From Paracoccus sp. S3-43 (GTDB lineage Bacteria > Pseudomonadota > Alphaproteobacteria > Rhodobacterales > Rhodobacteraceae), in assembly GCF_029027965.1 (NCBI RefSeq), contig NZ_CP119082.1, positions 662,001 to 726,000 on the forward strand: a stretch of DNA of 64,000 nucleotides, given 5' to 3'. Positions within the stretch are counted from its first letter, which is position 1; each line of letters starts with the position of its first letter. A model generated the notes under the pieces. It saw only the letters and a program-made list of their open reading frames with translations. It was not told the DNA's origin and made no database searches. Positions 9,367 through 20,113 of the stretch are shown here, one piece after another. The position numbers and the translations under genes are program-made.

Positions 9367-9819
9367 TCATCCCGGCTGCTCAACTAGTATGGAATAAGCG
9401 GCATGCTCCGACTTGGCGCCGCGCAGCATTTTCATGACCTGCTCATCGCGCATCCTACGGGCAACTGCCGCGAGTATCTTCAGATACTCGTTACTGCTTT
9501 CGGGGGACGACAGAAGCAAAAAGACAACGTCGACCGGAAGGTCGTCCACTGCCTCGAAATCGATCGGCTTCTTCAGCACCATCAGCGCCGCAAAGGATGT
9601 CTCGAGCCCCGGAACTGGCGCATGAGGCATGGCGACGCCATGTCCGATGCCGGTCGACCCAAGCCGCTCCCGGCCAAGCAGAGCTGTGTGTATCGAGTCC
9701 TCGGTCAGGCCTGTGCGAGCGGCCGCATGCGCAGCCAGCTTCCTGATCAGGTCAGCTTTTGTCGGGATGGATAGATCAAGGATCACGTCCTCTGGTGCGA
9801 TAGCAGATGACAAGTTCAT
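9367..9819 (-). CDS. PtsN-like EIIA (nitrogen-type PTS) protein, last gene of the kdp operon
   Basis: 150-aa cytoplasmic EIIA domain of the fructose/Ntr type. GHGVAMPHAPVPGLETSFAA carries the phosphoacceptor His66; FLLLSSPESSNEYLKILAAVARRM is the typical C-terminal helix. It starts 46 nt after kdpE on the same strand. In E. coli, unphosphorylated PtsN binds KdpD and stimulates kdp expression; a PtsN-like gene placed in the operon suggests a dedicated link between PTS state and K+ uptake (inference). The start at 9819 drops a 27-residue low-complexity extension; a GTG shortly upstream is possible. It is a paralogue of, not a replacement for, a chromosomal ptsN. Confidence 0.85.
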   Translation of the reverse strand: MNLSSAIAPEDVILDLSIPTKADLIRKLAAHAAARTGLTEDSIHTALLGRERLGSTGIGHGVAMPHAPVPGLETSFAALMVLKKPIDFEAVDDLPVDVVFLLLSSPESSNEYLKILAAVARRMRDEQVMKMLRGAKSEHAAYSILVEQPG

Positions 9820-9865
9820 AGGGATACTCACGTTAAGTCGCCCGCCAGTAGACGAGCGCGCGCAG

Positions 9866-10561
9866 TCACTGCTCCGGCTCGCGGAGGCGGTAACCGACAC
9901 CTGTTTCAGTCAGGATATATTGCGGCTGATCGGGCGTGTCTTCGATCTTCTGCCGCAACTGGCGGACATAAACCCGCAGATACTGGACATCGGTAGCCCC
10001 GCCCCACACATGCTTCAGGATGTGCTGGTGCGTGATGACCTTGCCCGCGTGCTGCACGAGGACGCGCAGAATGTCGTATTCCTTGGGCGATAGCTTCACC
10101 TCCTTGTCTGCGATCTTGACGATCCGCTTCACCAGGTCGACCGAGAGATCGCCGACCTGGAATATCGGGCGTTCGCCCTGTTGCTGAAGCCTGTGCCTGA
10201 GCGCCACCCGAATGCGCGCCGCCAGCTCGCGCATCCCGAATGGTTTGGTGAGATAGTCGTCCGCGCCCAGTTCCAGCGCCTTGACGATGCCCGTTTCGTC
10301 GGTCCGGCTCGACAGGATGACGATCGGCACCTCGACGAGTTCGGCGCGCCATCTTTCAAGCAGGTCATGGCCGGAGATGTCCGGCAGCCCGAGATCGAGC
10401 AGAATGAGATCGGGCTTCTCCTCGGCGAGAAGCGCGTTGGCTTCCTCGCCGCTTGCGGCCTCGACCATGGCGTAGCCCTCGGCCGTCAGCCCGACGCGCA
10501 GGAGCTTCCTGATCGGCGGCTCGTCATCGACGACGAGGATCTTGACGACGGACGTATTCAT
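9866..10561 (-). CDS. kdpE: Response regulator KdpE
   Basis: 231-aa OmpR/PhoB-type DNA-binding response regulator that activates the kdp promoter. Receiver domain residues 1-120 with acidic pair Asp12/Asp13, phosphoacceptor Asp56 (LILLDLGLPDISG) and Lys106 (YLTKPFG); winged-helix domain from about 130 (VKLSPKEYDILRVLVQHAGK, VYVRQLRQKIEDTP). The start ATG overlaps the kdpD stop by 4 nt, so kinase and regulator are coupled. Placed between kdpD and the EIIA gene. Confidence 0.96.
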   Translation of the reverse strand: MNTSVVKILVVDDEPPIRKLLRVGLTAEGYAMVEAASGEEANALLAEEKPDLILLDLGLPDISGHDLLERWRAELVEVPIVILSSRTDETGIVKALELGADDYLTKPFGMRELAARIRVALRHRLQQQGERPIFQVGDLSVDLVKRIVKIADKEVKLSPKEYDILRVLVQHAGKVITHQHILKHVWGGATDVQYLRVYVRQLRQKIEDTPDQPQYILTETGVGYRLREPEQ

Positions 10562-13263
10562 ATCCTGCCTTCCAAGGTCGAGGGTTCCGGTCCGATCGGG
10601 AACCGCAGCGTGAAGATGGCGCCGGGCCTGTCAGTCCGGTTGGTTGCGGAAATCGTCCCGCCCATCGCCTCGACAAATCCCTTGCAGATGGACAGACCGA
10701 GCCCCGTCCCGGCTGGGACATGGTCCTTCTTCCGGACGCGATAGAAGCTGTCGAAAACTCTCGTCAGGTCATCAGAGGGGATGCCTGGCCCCTCGTCGAC
10801 GATCTGCAGCACGACGTGGCCCTCTTCCGCCCATGCCCGGATCGAGATCAGCGAGCCCGCCGGGGCGTACTTGCGCGCGTTGTCGAGCAGATTGAACAGC
10901 ACCTGCTCGAACAGGACCGGATCGAGCCGGACCATCGGCAGATCGGACGGCACCGCAAGGTTCAGCTTGTGGAGAGCCAGTATCTTCTCGGCCCGCCGCA
11001 GGGCGCTTCCGACACTATCGCCAATGAAGAGCGGCGTCAGCGATACGGCCGCGGCGCCGGATTCCAGCCGCGTCATGTCCAGAAGGTTGGCGATGAAGCG
11101 GTTCAGCCGCTCGGCCTCTTCGACGATCGTCGTCAGCAGTTCGACCCGGCCGGACTCGGACAGGGACGTCGAATAGTCCCTCAGCGTTCCAGCAGCCCCC
11201 AGTATCGATGCCATGGGCGTCTTGAGATCATGCGACAGCGACGTCAGGAGCGCAGAGCGCAGCTTGTCCGCTTCGGCCGCCAGACGGGCGTTGTCGACAT
11301 CGGCGACCAGCTGGATCCGCTCGATCGCCAGAGCTGCCTGATCCGCCAGCGAGTCGAAGAGCCGTTGCTCCGCGGGTGTCAGGACCGGCCCTTGCTTGTC
11401 GTTGTCGAGCCCGATCACGCCGACCCGTGTCCTCCCGGTCTTCAGGGGAAGGTAGAGGCGCTTCGCCCCCGGCAGCGTGTCCGCGCCACGCCCGGCAGGC
11501 TTGTCATGCTCCCAGGCCCACTGGGCCGCCGCAATGTCGGCATCGTCAAGCGTATCATCGGGCGGAAAGCCCGCCTGGACCGCGATGTGGCCATTCTCCG
11601 GCAACAGGGCGACGACCCTGACCTGCAGCATCGAGGCGATCTGATAGACCGTCGCCCAGAGAACGTCGTCCAGCGTACCGGCGCCGGCAAGCTTCTTGCT
11701 GAAGAGATACAGGCCCTCGGTCATTCGCGCCCGCTGGCGCGCAGTCACGGCTTGCCGCTGGACCCGGCCGGCGAGATTGCTGGCAATCACCGCGACGCCG
11801 AGAAAGAACGCGAACGCCACGACGCTTTCCGGGTCGCCGATATCGAGCGTGTAGCGGGGCTCGAGGAAGAAGAAGTTGAAGACGAACGCGCTCACCACGG
11901 AGGCGAACAGCGCCGGCCAAAGGCCGCCGCCCATCGCCGAGGCCAGCACGGCCATCAGAAAGACGAGGGCGATGTTCCGCACATCGAGAAACCGTGCGAG
12001 CGCTGTCCCGATGCCCAACGCCACGGCGACGTAGAGGGAACTCCAGACATAGTGGCCGACGTCGAGCCGTCGCTTCGGCCGCGCGCTCAGTGTCGGCGAA
12101 GGCGGCGTTGCCTCACTCTTGCCCGGCGAGATGACGTGCACGCTCACGTCCGCCTTGGCGCGGATCAGATCATGAGAAACGGAGCCTGCGAAGATCTCCC
12201 GCCACCGGGGCGAGGTCGGCATGCCGACGATGACGTGGCTGTAGTTGTTCGTGGAGGCGTAGGCCAGAATCTCCTGCGCAACATTCTCGCCGGGCAAGGT
12301 GACCGCTTCGGCCCCGAGTTGCTCGGCAAGCCGCAATGCGCTCGCGATCTTGTCCTTGTGCTGCTCGGAGAGCCGGGCGTCCTTGCTCGTCTCCACATGG
12401 ACCGCAGCCCATGGCGCGCGAAGCCGGTCCGCCTGGCGGCGGCCATAGCGCACGAGCGCCATCGCGCCGGGACGTTCGTTGATGCAGACGAGAACCCGTT
12501 CGCCGGCCGACCAGGGGCCGGTGATCGCATGCGCCTGCATGTGCGTCACGAGCTGGTCGTCAACACGCTGCGCTGTCCGCCGCAGCGCAAGTTCCCGCAG
12601 CGCCGTCAGGTTGCTGGGCGAGAAATAGTTCTGTGTCGCGCGCTTGGCCGTCCTCGGCAGATAGACCTTGCCCTCGTTCAGGCGCTTGATCAGGTCGCCC
12701 GGCGTAATGTCGATGATCTCTATGTCGTCGGCGCGGTCGATGATCGAGTCCGGAACGGTCTCGCGCACCCGGATCCGCGTGATCTGCGCCACCACGTCGT
12801 TGAGGCTCTCGACATGCTGGATATTGAGGGTGGTGTAGACGTCTATGCCGTTGGCAAGCAGTTCCTCGACATCGAGATAGCGCTTGGGATGGCGGCTGCC
12901 CGGCGCATTGGTGTGAGCGAGCTCGTCCACCAGGACCAGCGCCGGTTTGCGCGCCAGAATCGCGTCGATATCCATCTCATCGAGCACATGCCCTCGATAG
13001 GGCACGGTGCGACGCGGAACGATCTCGAACCCTTCAACCAGAGCCTCGGTCTCAGCCCGACCGTGAGTCTCGACCACCCCGATGACCACGTCGACACCAT
13101 CGGCCCGCTGAGCCCGACCCGACATGAGCATCTCATAGGTCTTGCCCACACCCGGCGCCGCCCCAAGAAAGATCTTGAGGTGGCCGCGCGTCTCCCGCTG
13201 CGCACTTTCCAGCAATGCGTCAGGCGATGGTCGGCTCTGCTCTCGTATTGGGTCGTCAGACAC
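10558..13263 (-). CDS. kdpD: Osmosensitive K+ channel sensor histidine kinase KdpD
   Basis: 901-aa inner-membrane sensor kinase. Order: KdpD N-terminal domain with Walker A GAAPGVGKT (34-42) and LVDELAHTNAPG; universal stress protein-like domain (about 255-380); DUF4118 transmembrane block of four helices (about 405-500); GAF domain (about 525-645); HisKA with SLSHDLKTPM (His678); HATPase. It senses low K+ or K+ stress and phosphorylates KdpE. The start is GTG at 13263: an in-frame stop lies immediately upstream and GGAG sits 7 nt before it. A strong hairpin separates it from kdpC. Confidence 0.96.
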   Translation of the reverse strand: MSDDPIREQSRPSPDALLESAQRETRGHLKIFLGAAPGVGKTYEMLMSGRAQRADGVDVVIGVVETHGRAETEALVEGFEIVPRRTVPYRGHVLDEMDIDAILARKPALVLVDELAHTNAPGSRHPKRYLDVEELLANGIDVYTTLNIQHVESLNDVVAQITRIRVRETVPDSIIDRADDIEIIDITPGDLIKRLNEGKVYLPRTAKRATQNYFSPSNLTALRELALRRTAQRVDDQLVTHMQAHAITGPWSAGERVLVCINERPGAMALVRYGRRQADRLRAPWAAVHVETSKDARLSEQHKDKIASALRLAEQLGAEAVTLPGENVAQEILAYASTNNYSHVIVGMPTSPRWREIFAGSVSHDLIRAKADVSVHVISPGKSEATPPSPTLSARPKRRLDVGHYVWSSLYVAVALGIGTALARFLDVRNIALVFLMAVLASAMGGGLWPALFASVVSAFVFNFFFLEPRYTLDIGDPESVVAFAFFLGVAVIASNLAGRVQRQAVTARQRARMTEGLYLFSKKLAGAGTLDDVLWATVYQIASMLQVRVVALLPENGHIAVQAGFPPDDTLDDADIAAAQWAWEHDKPAGRGADTLPGAKRLYLPLKTGRTRVGVIGLDNDKQGPVLTPAEQRLFDSLADQAALAIERIQLVADVDNARLAAEADKLRSALLTSLSHDLKTPMASILGAAGTLRDYSTSLSESGRVELLTTIVEEAERLNRFIANLLDMTRLESGAAAVSLTPLFIGDSVGSALRRAEKILALHKLNLAVPSDLPMVRLDPVLFEQVLFNLLDNARKYAPAGSLISIRAWAEEGHVVLQIVDEGPGIPSDDLTRVFDSFYRVRKKDHVPAGTGLGLSICKGFVEAMGGTISATNRTDRPGAIFTLRFPIGPEPSTLEGRI

Positions 13264-13283
13264 TTAATGGCTCCGGATCAACG

Positions 13284-13312
13284 GTCAGGACGGCGATTAT
13301 AGCCGTCCTGAC
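13284..13312 (-). promoter_or_regulatory. Hairpin between kdpC and kdpD (possible attenuator)
   Basis: Perfect 11-bp inverted repeat (GTCAGGACGGC / GCCGTCCTGAC) with a 7-nt loop in the 57-bp kdpC-kdpD gap. There is no U-tract on the minus strand. It may stabilise the upstream kdpFABC message or lower read-through into kdpDE, giving transporter and sensor different dosages. Confidence 0.6.
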
Positions 13313-13320
13313 AACTTCAT

Positions 13321-16037
<2,717 letters not shown>

Positions 16038-16079
16038 GAGAAACTCCAGCGAGTTTGTTCTCGAGGGCCGACCGCTCGG

Positions 16080-16256
16080 TCACGCCGCCGCGAGCAGTTC
16101 AGTGATAAGTCGGGCGAGGAGCACCACGCCCCCCAACGCCAGTGTCATGCCGAGGATGATGGCCGATGCCGTCGGCGGCCTCGCCGGCCCTCGCTCCCGG
16201 AACCAGGAGCGAGGGCTCACGACACATCGGATCGATCTCAGCCATCCGGCCGTCAT
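16080..16256 (-). CDS. 58-aa single-span membrane peptide between kdpA and kdpB
   Basis: A short reading frame starting 8 nt after the kdpA stop and ending 42 nt before kdpB. The N-terminal half is basic (WLRSIRCVVSPRSWFRERG); residues about 31-51 form one hydrophobic helix (SAIILGMTLALGGVVLLARL). The placement inside a tight operon and a clear membrane segment argue that it is translated, but I do not recognise the family. A shorter version could start at Met37. It could be an accessory peptide of the Kdp complex, in the manner of KdpF, or a chance frame. Confidence 0.5.
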   Translation of the reverse strand: MTAGWLRSIRCVVSPRSWFRERGPARPPTASAIILGMTLALGGVVLLARLITELLAAA

Positions 16257-16264
16257 CGGGTCCC

Positions 16265-17962
16265 TCAGAAGGTCTGACCCGCCAGCATGGCGAAGTGCTC
16301 GACGATCGGACCCAGCGCCAGAACCGGGAAGAAGGTCAGCCCGCCGACGATCAGCGTGACGCCGACGACAAGGCCGATGAACAGCGGACCCGTCGTGGGC
16401 AGCGTGCCCGTCGATGCCGGCACGCTCTTCTTGGCCGCGAGCGACCCCGCGATCGCCAGCACCGGCACGATGAGCAGGAAGCGCCCCATCAGCATCGCGA
16501 GACCGATGGTGATGTTGTAGAAGGGCGTGTTCGCGCTCAGCCCGGCAAAGGCGCTGCCGTTGTTGTTGGCGCCGGACGTGAAGGCGTAGAGCACCTCGCT
16601 CAGTCCATGCGGGCCGGCGTCCTGAATGCTGGACAGGCCGACCGGAAGAACGACGGCGATCGCGGTCAGGCCCAGAATGGCAAGCGACGGCCCAAGCATC
16701 GCGAGGATGCTCATCTTCACTTCCTTGGCCTCGATCTTCTTGCCGATGTATTCCGGCGTCCGACCGACCATCAGGCCGGCGATGAAGACGGCCAGGATCG
16801 CGAAGATCAAGGTGCCGTACACACCGGCGCCGATACCACCGAGCGGCGGGATCTGCATGTTGAACAGAGGCACCAGGCCGCCCAGCGGCATCAGGCTGTC
16901 ATGCATCGTGTTCACCGCACCCGTCGAGGCCGAGGTCGTTACCACGGCGAAGAGCGAGGACAGCGCGATACCGAAGCGCGTCTCCTTGCCTTCCATGTTG
17001 CCGCCCTCGAGGCCGAGCGCATGCAGGATGGGGTTGCCGGCGGATTCCGCCCAGTAGATGACGCCGATGCCGGCCACGACGATGGTGAGGACCGCGCCCA
17101 GCAGCGCCCAGCCCTGTTTCGGGTTGCCGATCATCCGGCCGAACACGTTCAGCATCGCGAAGGAAATCGAGTAGATCGCCAGAATGTGGATCAGATTGGT
17201 CAGCGCCGTCGGGTTCTCGAACGGATGGGCGGAGTTGGCGTTGAAGAAGCCGCCGCCATTCGTGCCCAGATGCTTGATGATCATCTGCGAAGCGACAGGG
17301 CCCTGCGCGATCGTCTGCTGCGCGCCTTCGACGGTCGTGGCGACGGTGTAGGGGTTCAGGTTCTGCGGAACGCCCTGCCACACCAGCACGAGGCTGCCGA
17401 CGATGCAGATCGGCAACAGGATGTAGAGCGTCGCCCGTGTCAGATCGACCCAGAAGTTGCCGACGGTCTTAGCCGAAGCGCGCGAAAAGCCGCGAATGAT
17501 CGCCATCGCACCCGCCACGCCGACCGCGGCCGAAACGAAGTTCTGCACCGTGATGCCGGCCATCTGTGTCAGGTAGCTCATGGTGGTCTCGCCGCCATAG
17601 CCCTGCCAGTTGGTGTTGGTCATGAAGCTGACCGCCGTGTTGAACGACGAATCCGCGCTCACCGCCCCCATTCCGGCGGGGTTGAACGGCAACCCGCCCT
17701 GGATGCGCTGCATGAGATAGAGCAGCGCGAAGCCGGCCAGATTGAACAGCAGCATGGCGCCGAGATAGGTCGTCCAGTGCTGCTCCTCCTTCTCGCTGGT
17801 CCCGGCCATGCCGTACAGGCCGCGCTCCACCGGCCCGAGAACCGGCGAAAGAAGGGTCCGTTCTCCGTTCATGACGCGCGTGATGTAGCCGCCGAGCGGC
17901 TTCACCAGCGCGATGACGATCCCGAGAAACACCAGGATCTGTATCCATCCATTTATTGTCAT
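16265..17962 (-). CDS. kdpA: Potassium-transporting ATPase KdpA subunit
   Basis: 565-aa K+-channel-like subunit of the SKT superfamily with about ten membrane helices. Selectivity-filter type segments are visible: [58 protein letters not shown] and [14 protein letters not shown], all rich in Gly/Asn as expected. It starts 30 nt after kdpF. The length is about that of E. coli KdpA (557 aa). It selects and passes K+ toward KdpB. Confidence 0.97.
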   Translation of the reverse strand: MTINGWIQILVFLGIVIALVKPLGGYITRVMNGERTLLSPVLGPVERGLYGMAGTSEKEEQHWTTYLGAMLLFNLAGFALLYLMQRIQGGLPFNPAGMGAVSADSSFNTAVSFMTNTNWQGYGGETTMSYLTQMAGITVQNFVSAAVGVAGAMAIIRGFSRASAKTVGNFWVDLTRATLYILLPICIVGSLVLVWQGVPQNLNPYTVATTVEGAQQTIAQGPVASQMIIKHLGTNGGGFFNANSAHPFENPTALTNLIHILAIYSISFAMLNVFGRMIGNPKQGWALLGAVLTIVVAGIGVIYWAESAGNPILHALGLEGGNMEGKETRFGIALSSLFAVVTTSASTGAVNTMHDSLMPLGGLVPLFNMQIPPLGGIGAGVYGTLIFAILAVFIAGLMVGRTPEYIGKKIEAKEVKMSILAMLGPSLAILGLTAIAVVLPVGLSSIQDAGPHGLSEVLYAFTSGANNNGSAFAGLSANTPFYNITIGLAMLMGRFLLIVPVLAIAGSLAAKKSVPASTGTLPTTGPLFIGLVVGVTLIVGGLTFFPVLALGPIVEHFAMLAGQTF

Positions 17963-17992
17963 CGGTGGTTTCTTTCCGAGCTGTTGCCTTGA

Positions 17993-18082
17993 TCAGAACC
18001 GCTCGGGACGAGCGAGAGCATAGAGCAGATAGCCGGTGATAAACACCGCGACTGCCGCCCCAAGGAAATATTCCAAGATCAT
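17993..18082 (-). CDS. kdpF: K+-transporting ATPase small subunit KdpF
   Basis: 29-aa hydrophobic peptide (MILEYFLGAAVAVFITGYLL, ending YALARPERF). This is the classic KdpF pattern: one membrane helix, then a short Pro-Glu-Arg-Phe tail; KdpF stabilises the KdpABC complex. AGGAGG lies 8 nt before the ATG. It sits directly upstream of kdpA. Confidence 0.92.
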   Translation of the reverse strand: MILEYFLGAAVAVFITGYLLYALARPERF

Positions 18083-18098
18083 GTTGCCGCCTCCTGGG

Positions 18099-18179
18099 TC
18101 AGAGATTTTCGCAAAGCTTGATGTAGCCAAACATCAACGCGAAAAATCCGAACCCTATCGCTAGTACAAGAACATCCAT
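18099..18179 (-). CDS. 26-aa membrane peptide, first gene of the kdp operon
   Basis: Short frame MDVLVLAIGFGFFALMFGYI, ending KLCENL, with GGAGG 8 nt before the ATG and 16 nt from its stop to the kdpF start. It is one hydrophobic helix with a C-terminal Cys-Glu-Asn-Leu. I recall similar short MD...Y...C(E/D)xL peptides upstream of kdpF in other bacteria, but this is memory, not a search. The ribosome-binding site, spacing and operon position support it as a real gene. Function unknown; perhaps a second small partner of the Kdp pump. Confidence 0.65.
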   Translation of the reverse strand: MDVLVLAIGFGFFALMFGYIKLCENL

Positions 18180-18393
18180 TGCTTTCGCCTCCGGCGCCGC
18201 TGTTGGTACAAATGGCCGCCCGGGATGGATTGTCCTGACGGGCCACAGGTTGAATTCTTCCAGCGCGCCCTTGCGTACGCACGGGTGCCGGAGGAGGAAT
18301 TTGGCGGAAATATGGACGCGAACCGCATATAGGTTCGAGAGAGGACGGGGCCTCAAAAAATAGGAATCTAATAGTATTTTGGGCCTCGCTCAT

Positions 18394-18414
18394 AAAAATT
18401 CCATAGGAATTTTT
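18394..18414. promoter_or_regulatory. AT-rich palindrome upstream of kdp
   Basis: Perfect 9-bp arms AAAAATTCC / GGAATTTTT around ATA, about 215 bp before the first kdp codon on the minus strand. It could be an operator or the start of a bidirectional terminator together with the GC palindrome next to it. The protein that would bind is unknown. Confidence 0.45.
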
Positions 18415-18434
18415 CGCTAGAAGCCCGTTGGCAA

Positions 18435-18474
18435 GTAAAAGGCCCGCCGACTCGGCCGAGTCGGCGGACTTTAC
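18435..18474. terminator. Long GC palindrome, likely bidirectional terminator
   Basis: A perfect 24-bp palindrome (arm CCGCCGACTCGG, 18444-18467) extended by GTAAA...TTTAC outer arms. Near-perfect symmetry with A-run on one side and T-run on the other fits a terminator working in both directions, insulating the kdp promoter region from upstream DNA. Confidence 0.6.
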
Positions 18475-18730
18475 ATCGTTCGTTTCGAGACGTTGTTATT
18501 GAAGCTTGATTAGCCCGCTATCGCAACACCACGGGGCGAGCAATGCGGGGCAACGTGGCGCGCACTGGCTAAGCGGCCGCGCGGTGCCCAAACAGTGGGT
18601 CAAGGCTCAGGCGCTGGTTGTCGCTCATGCAGATCACCGCGCCTGGCACATTGTTGCTTTCCTAGCAGGCGAAATGAATCGCCGCACCTGCGTAAATTGC
18701 CGCGATCGTTCCAGGCTAACCTTCAAGCTA

Positions 18731-19581
18731 GGCCGTGTTGACAAAAGGGATTCACAGGACGTGCTGAACGTGATTCAAGCTGGTATCTGCGATGGAGACC
18801 AGCTTGGCACGAGACCTGATGTCTGACGAGGAATGGGCGTTTCACGAACGCTTCATTCTGGCCGTCCGCGCACCGAACGGGCGCAAACCCATGAACCATC
18901 GTCTTGTTCTGGATGGGATTTTCTGGATAGCCCGCACAGGTTCGCCGTGGCGTGACCTGCCGGAAGAGTTCGGCAAGTGGTCGTCGGTCTACCGCCAGTT
19001 CCGGCGCTGGACCCTGGCCGGGCTGTGGGAAGGGATACTGGAGGCCCTGAACGAGAGCGGGGTGGTTCCAGCGGCCTTGCAGATGATCGACAGCACCGTG
19101 GTCCGCGCCCATCATCAGGCAGCGGGCGCTAAAGGGGGACTCCGCGACAGGGTTTTGGCCGTTCGCGAGGTGGCTTCACGACAAAGATCCACCTCCGCGT
19201 CAATGGCGCAGGCCTGCCCATGAGGTCGGACATCACGCCGGGCCAGACATCGGACTATCTGGGCTTTGACCTCATCATGGACGACAACCTGCCAGAGCCC
19301 TCCGTCCTGCTGGCGGATCGCGGCTATGACTCTGACAGGGTTCGAGAAACCATGGAGGCGCGCAACGTCGTGCCGGTGATCCCGATGCGAAAGTCCCGCA
19401 AGCTGCGCGTGGCCGTGGACCGAACCCTTTACCGGCTGCGCAACCTCGTCGAGCGCTGCTTCAACAAGCTCAAGAATGCCCGCCGCGTCGCCACCCGCTA
19501 CGACAAAACCGCAGAGAGCTTCCTGGGCTTCATCGACATCACCTCGATCCGCATCTGGCTCCGCCATTTGTCAACATGACC
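18731..19581 (+). mobile_element. IS5-family insertion sequence (IS427-like), 851 bp
   Basis: Terminal inverted repeats GGCCGTGTTGACAAA (18731-18745) and, reversed, GGTCATGTTGACAAA (19567-19581) match at 13 of 15 positions. The dinucleotide TA flanks both ends, consistent with a 2-bp target duplication. The element holds one transposase in two overlapping frames. Length, ends and frameshift organisation fit the IS427 group. It appears complete and may be active. Confidence 0.85.
18792..19579 (+). CDS. IS5-family transposase made by -1 ribosomal frameshift
   Basis: Two frames: 18792 to 19223 (143 aa) and a downstream frame whose own first ATG is 19220 and which ends at 19579. Reading -1 at the AAAGGGGGA run (about 19129-19138) joins HHQAAGAKGG to TPRQGFGRSRGGFTTKIHL, restoring the usual transposase sequence. 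DDE residues: Asp of QMIDSTVVRAHH, Asp of LLADRGYDSD, and Glu of RNLVERCFNKLK. The first frame may start at 18792 or at the ATG 30 nt later. The shift looks programmed, as in other IS427-group elements, rather than a mutation. Confidence 0.82.
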
Positions 19582-19812
19582 TATATAGCCAGATTTTATT
19601 CGTGGACGCTCTAAAGACGAACCCAAAGCTGTATGAGATGGCCTAGCAAAGGCATCAGCTAGGGCAACTTTCCCATTGGTCCGAAGGACTTCAATCGCCA
19701 AGGAGGACCGCAAATTCGCAATGCTGCGGCATGGCTGTGGTTTTCGTCCGGATAAATACCGGCCGGATGCGATTTAAAGTACAGTCGCCAGTAGCGGCAC
19801 GTCATAAAAGAT
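19582..19812. other. AT-richer spacer between the IS and tRNA-Leu
   Basis: About 230 bp with no recognisable gene or repeat. Composition is visibly less GC-rich than the core genome. It follows the right end of the IS and precedes the 3' end of the minus-strand tRNA-Leu. Confidence 0.45.
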
Positions 19813-20113
19813 TGGTGCGGACGACGGGACTCGAACCCGTACTCTCACTGAGAAGCAGATTTTCGTACCACTTCGGCTTTCGCCGCCGCCGTTCGGCGTT
19901 CGTGGTCTGGACTGTCCCTTCGCCATGGCCAAAGGCTTTAGGCGCCGCCCGTCCAGTCTCTACACCTTCCCTCTGAAGAGGGCTTGGCTCGGGATTGGCC
20001 TGGAGCATGTGCCCGTTAGCGTTCCCCGACTTTGAGCGGTTCTACTCCGCAGATTTCCCTGCGGGCACTCCAATTCTAAAGTCTGCTGCGTCTACCGATT
20101 TCGCCACGTCCGC
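19813..20113 (-). tRNA. tRNA-Leu (anticodon UAA) interrupted by a group I intron
   Basis: Exon 1 is 35 nt (20113-20079; GCGGACGTGGCGAAATCGGT then AGACGCAGCAGACTT) and exon 2 is 48 nt plus encoded CCA (19863-19813). Joined, they give an 86-nt class II tRNA: acceptor GCGGACG/CGTCCGC, anticodon stem GCAGA/TCTGC around loop CTTAAAA (anticodon UAA), a variable arm with CTCA/TGAG, and T arm ACGGG-TTCGAGT-CCCGT. The 215-nt insertion lies between U34 and A35, exactly where cyanobacterial and plastid tRNA-Leu(UAA) group I introns sit. It is on the edge of the accessory region, next to a broken second tRNA-Leu(UAA). Confidence 0.93.
19864..20078 (-). ncRNA. Group I intron (self-splicing, no ORF) in tRNA-Leu(UAA)
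   Basis: 215 nt. P1 forms between exon ACTT (20082-20079) and intron GAGT (20070-20067), with the required U.G wobble at the 5' splice site. P2-like hairpin CCGCAG/CTGCGG at 20047-20064. An R-type core segment GTGTAGAGACTGGACGGG (19965-19948) resembles that of tRNA-Leu introns. A GAAA-tetraloop hairpin CGGCGAAAGCCG at 19885-19874. The last intron base is G (19864). No homing endonuclease is encoded. Splicing activity is inferred from these features. Confidence 0.9.

Larger units (their letters stand above)
18180..18730. other. Intergenic region upstream of the kdp operon
   Basis: About 550 bp with no recognised gene. The part next to kdp (18300-18420) is AT-rich and must contain the kdp promoter and KdpE site on the minus strand, but I cannot place -35 and -10 boxes with confidence. 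Two strong palindromes, listed separately, lie at 18394-18414 and 18435-18474. The stretch 18485-18730 up to the IS element shows nothing recognisable and is probably island debris. Confidence 0.5.

Noticed and set aside
9045..9437. Extension of the integrase frame to 9437 as an intact recombinase
   Set aside because: The residues after about 9045 lack the catalytic Arg, His-x-x-Arg and Tyr motifs and overlap the EIIA gene on the other strand.
10720..13302. An 860-codon plus-strand open frame opposite kdpD
   Set aside because: kdpD has every expected domain and motif; the antisense translation is Arg/Gly/Gln-rich with no domain. It is a mirror of codon bias.
18506..18826. A 106-codon frame upstream of and into the IS element
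   Set aside because: No recognisable domain, it overlaps the IS left end and transposase start, and has no clear ribosome site.
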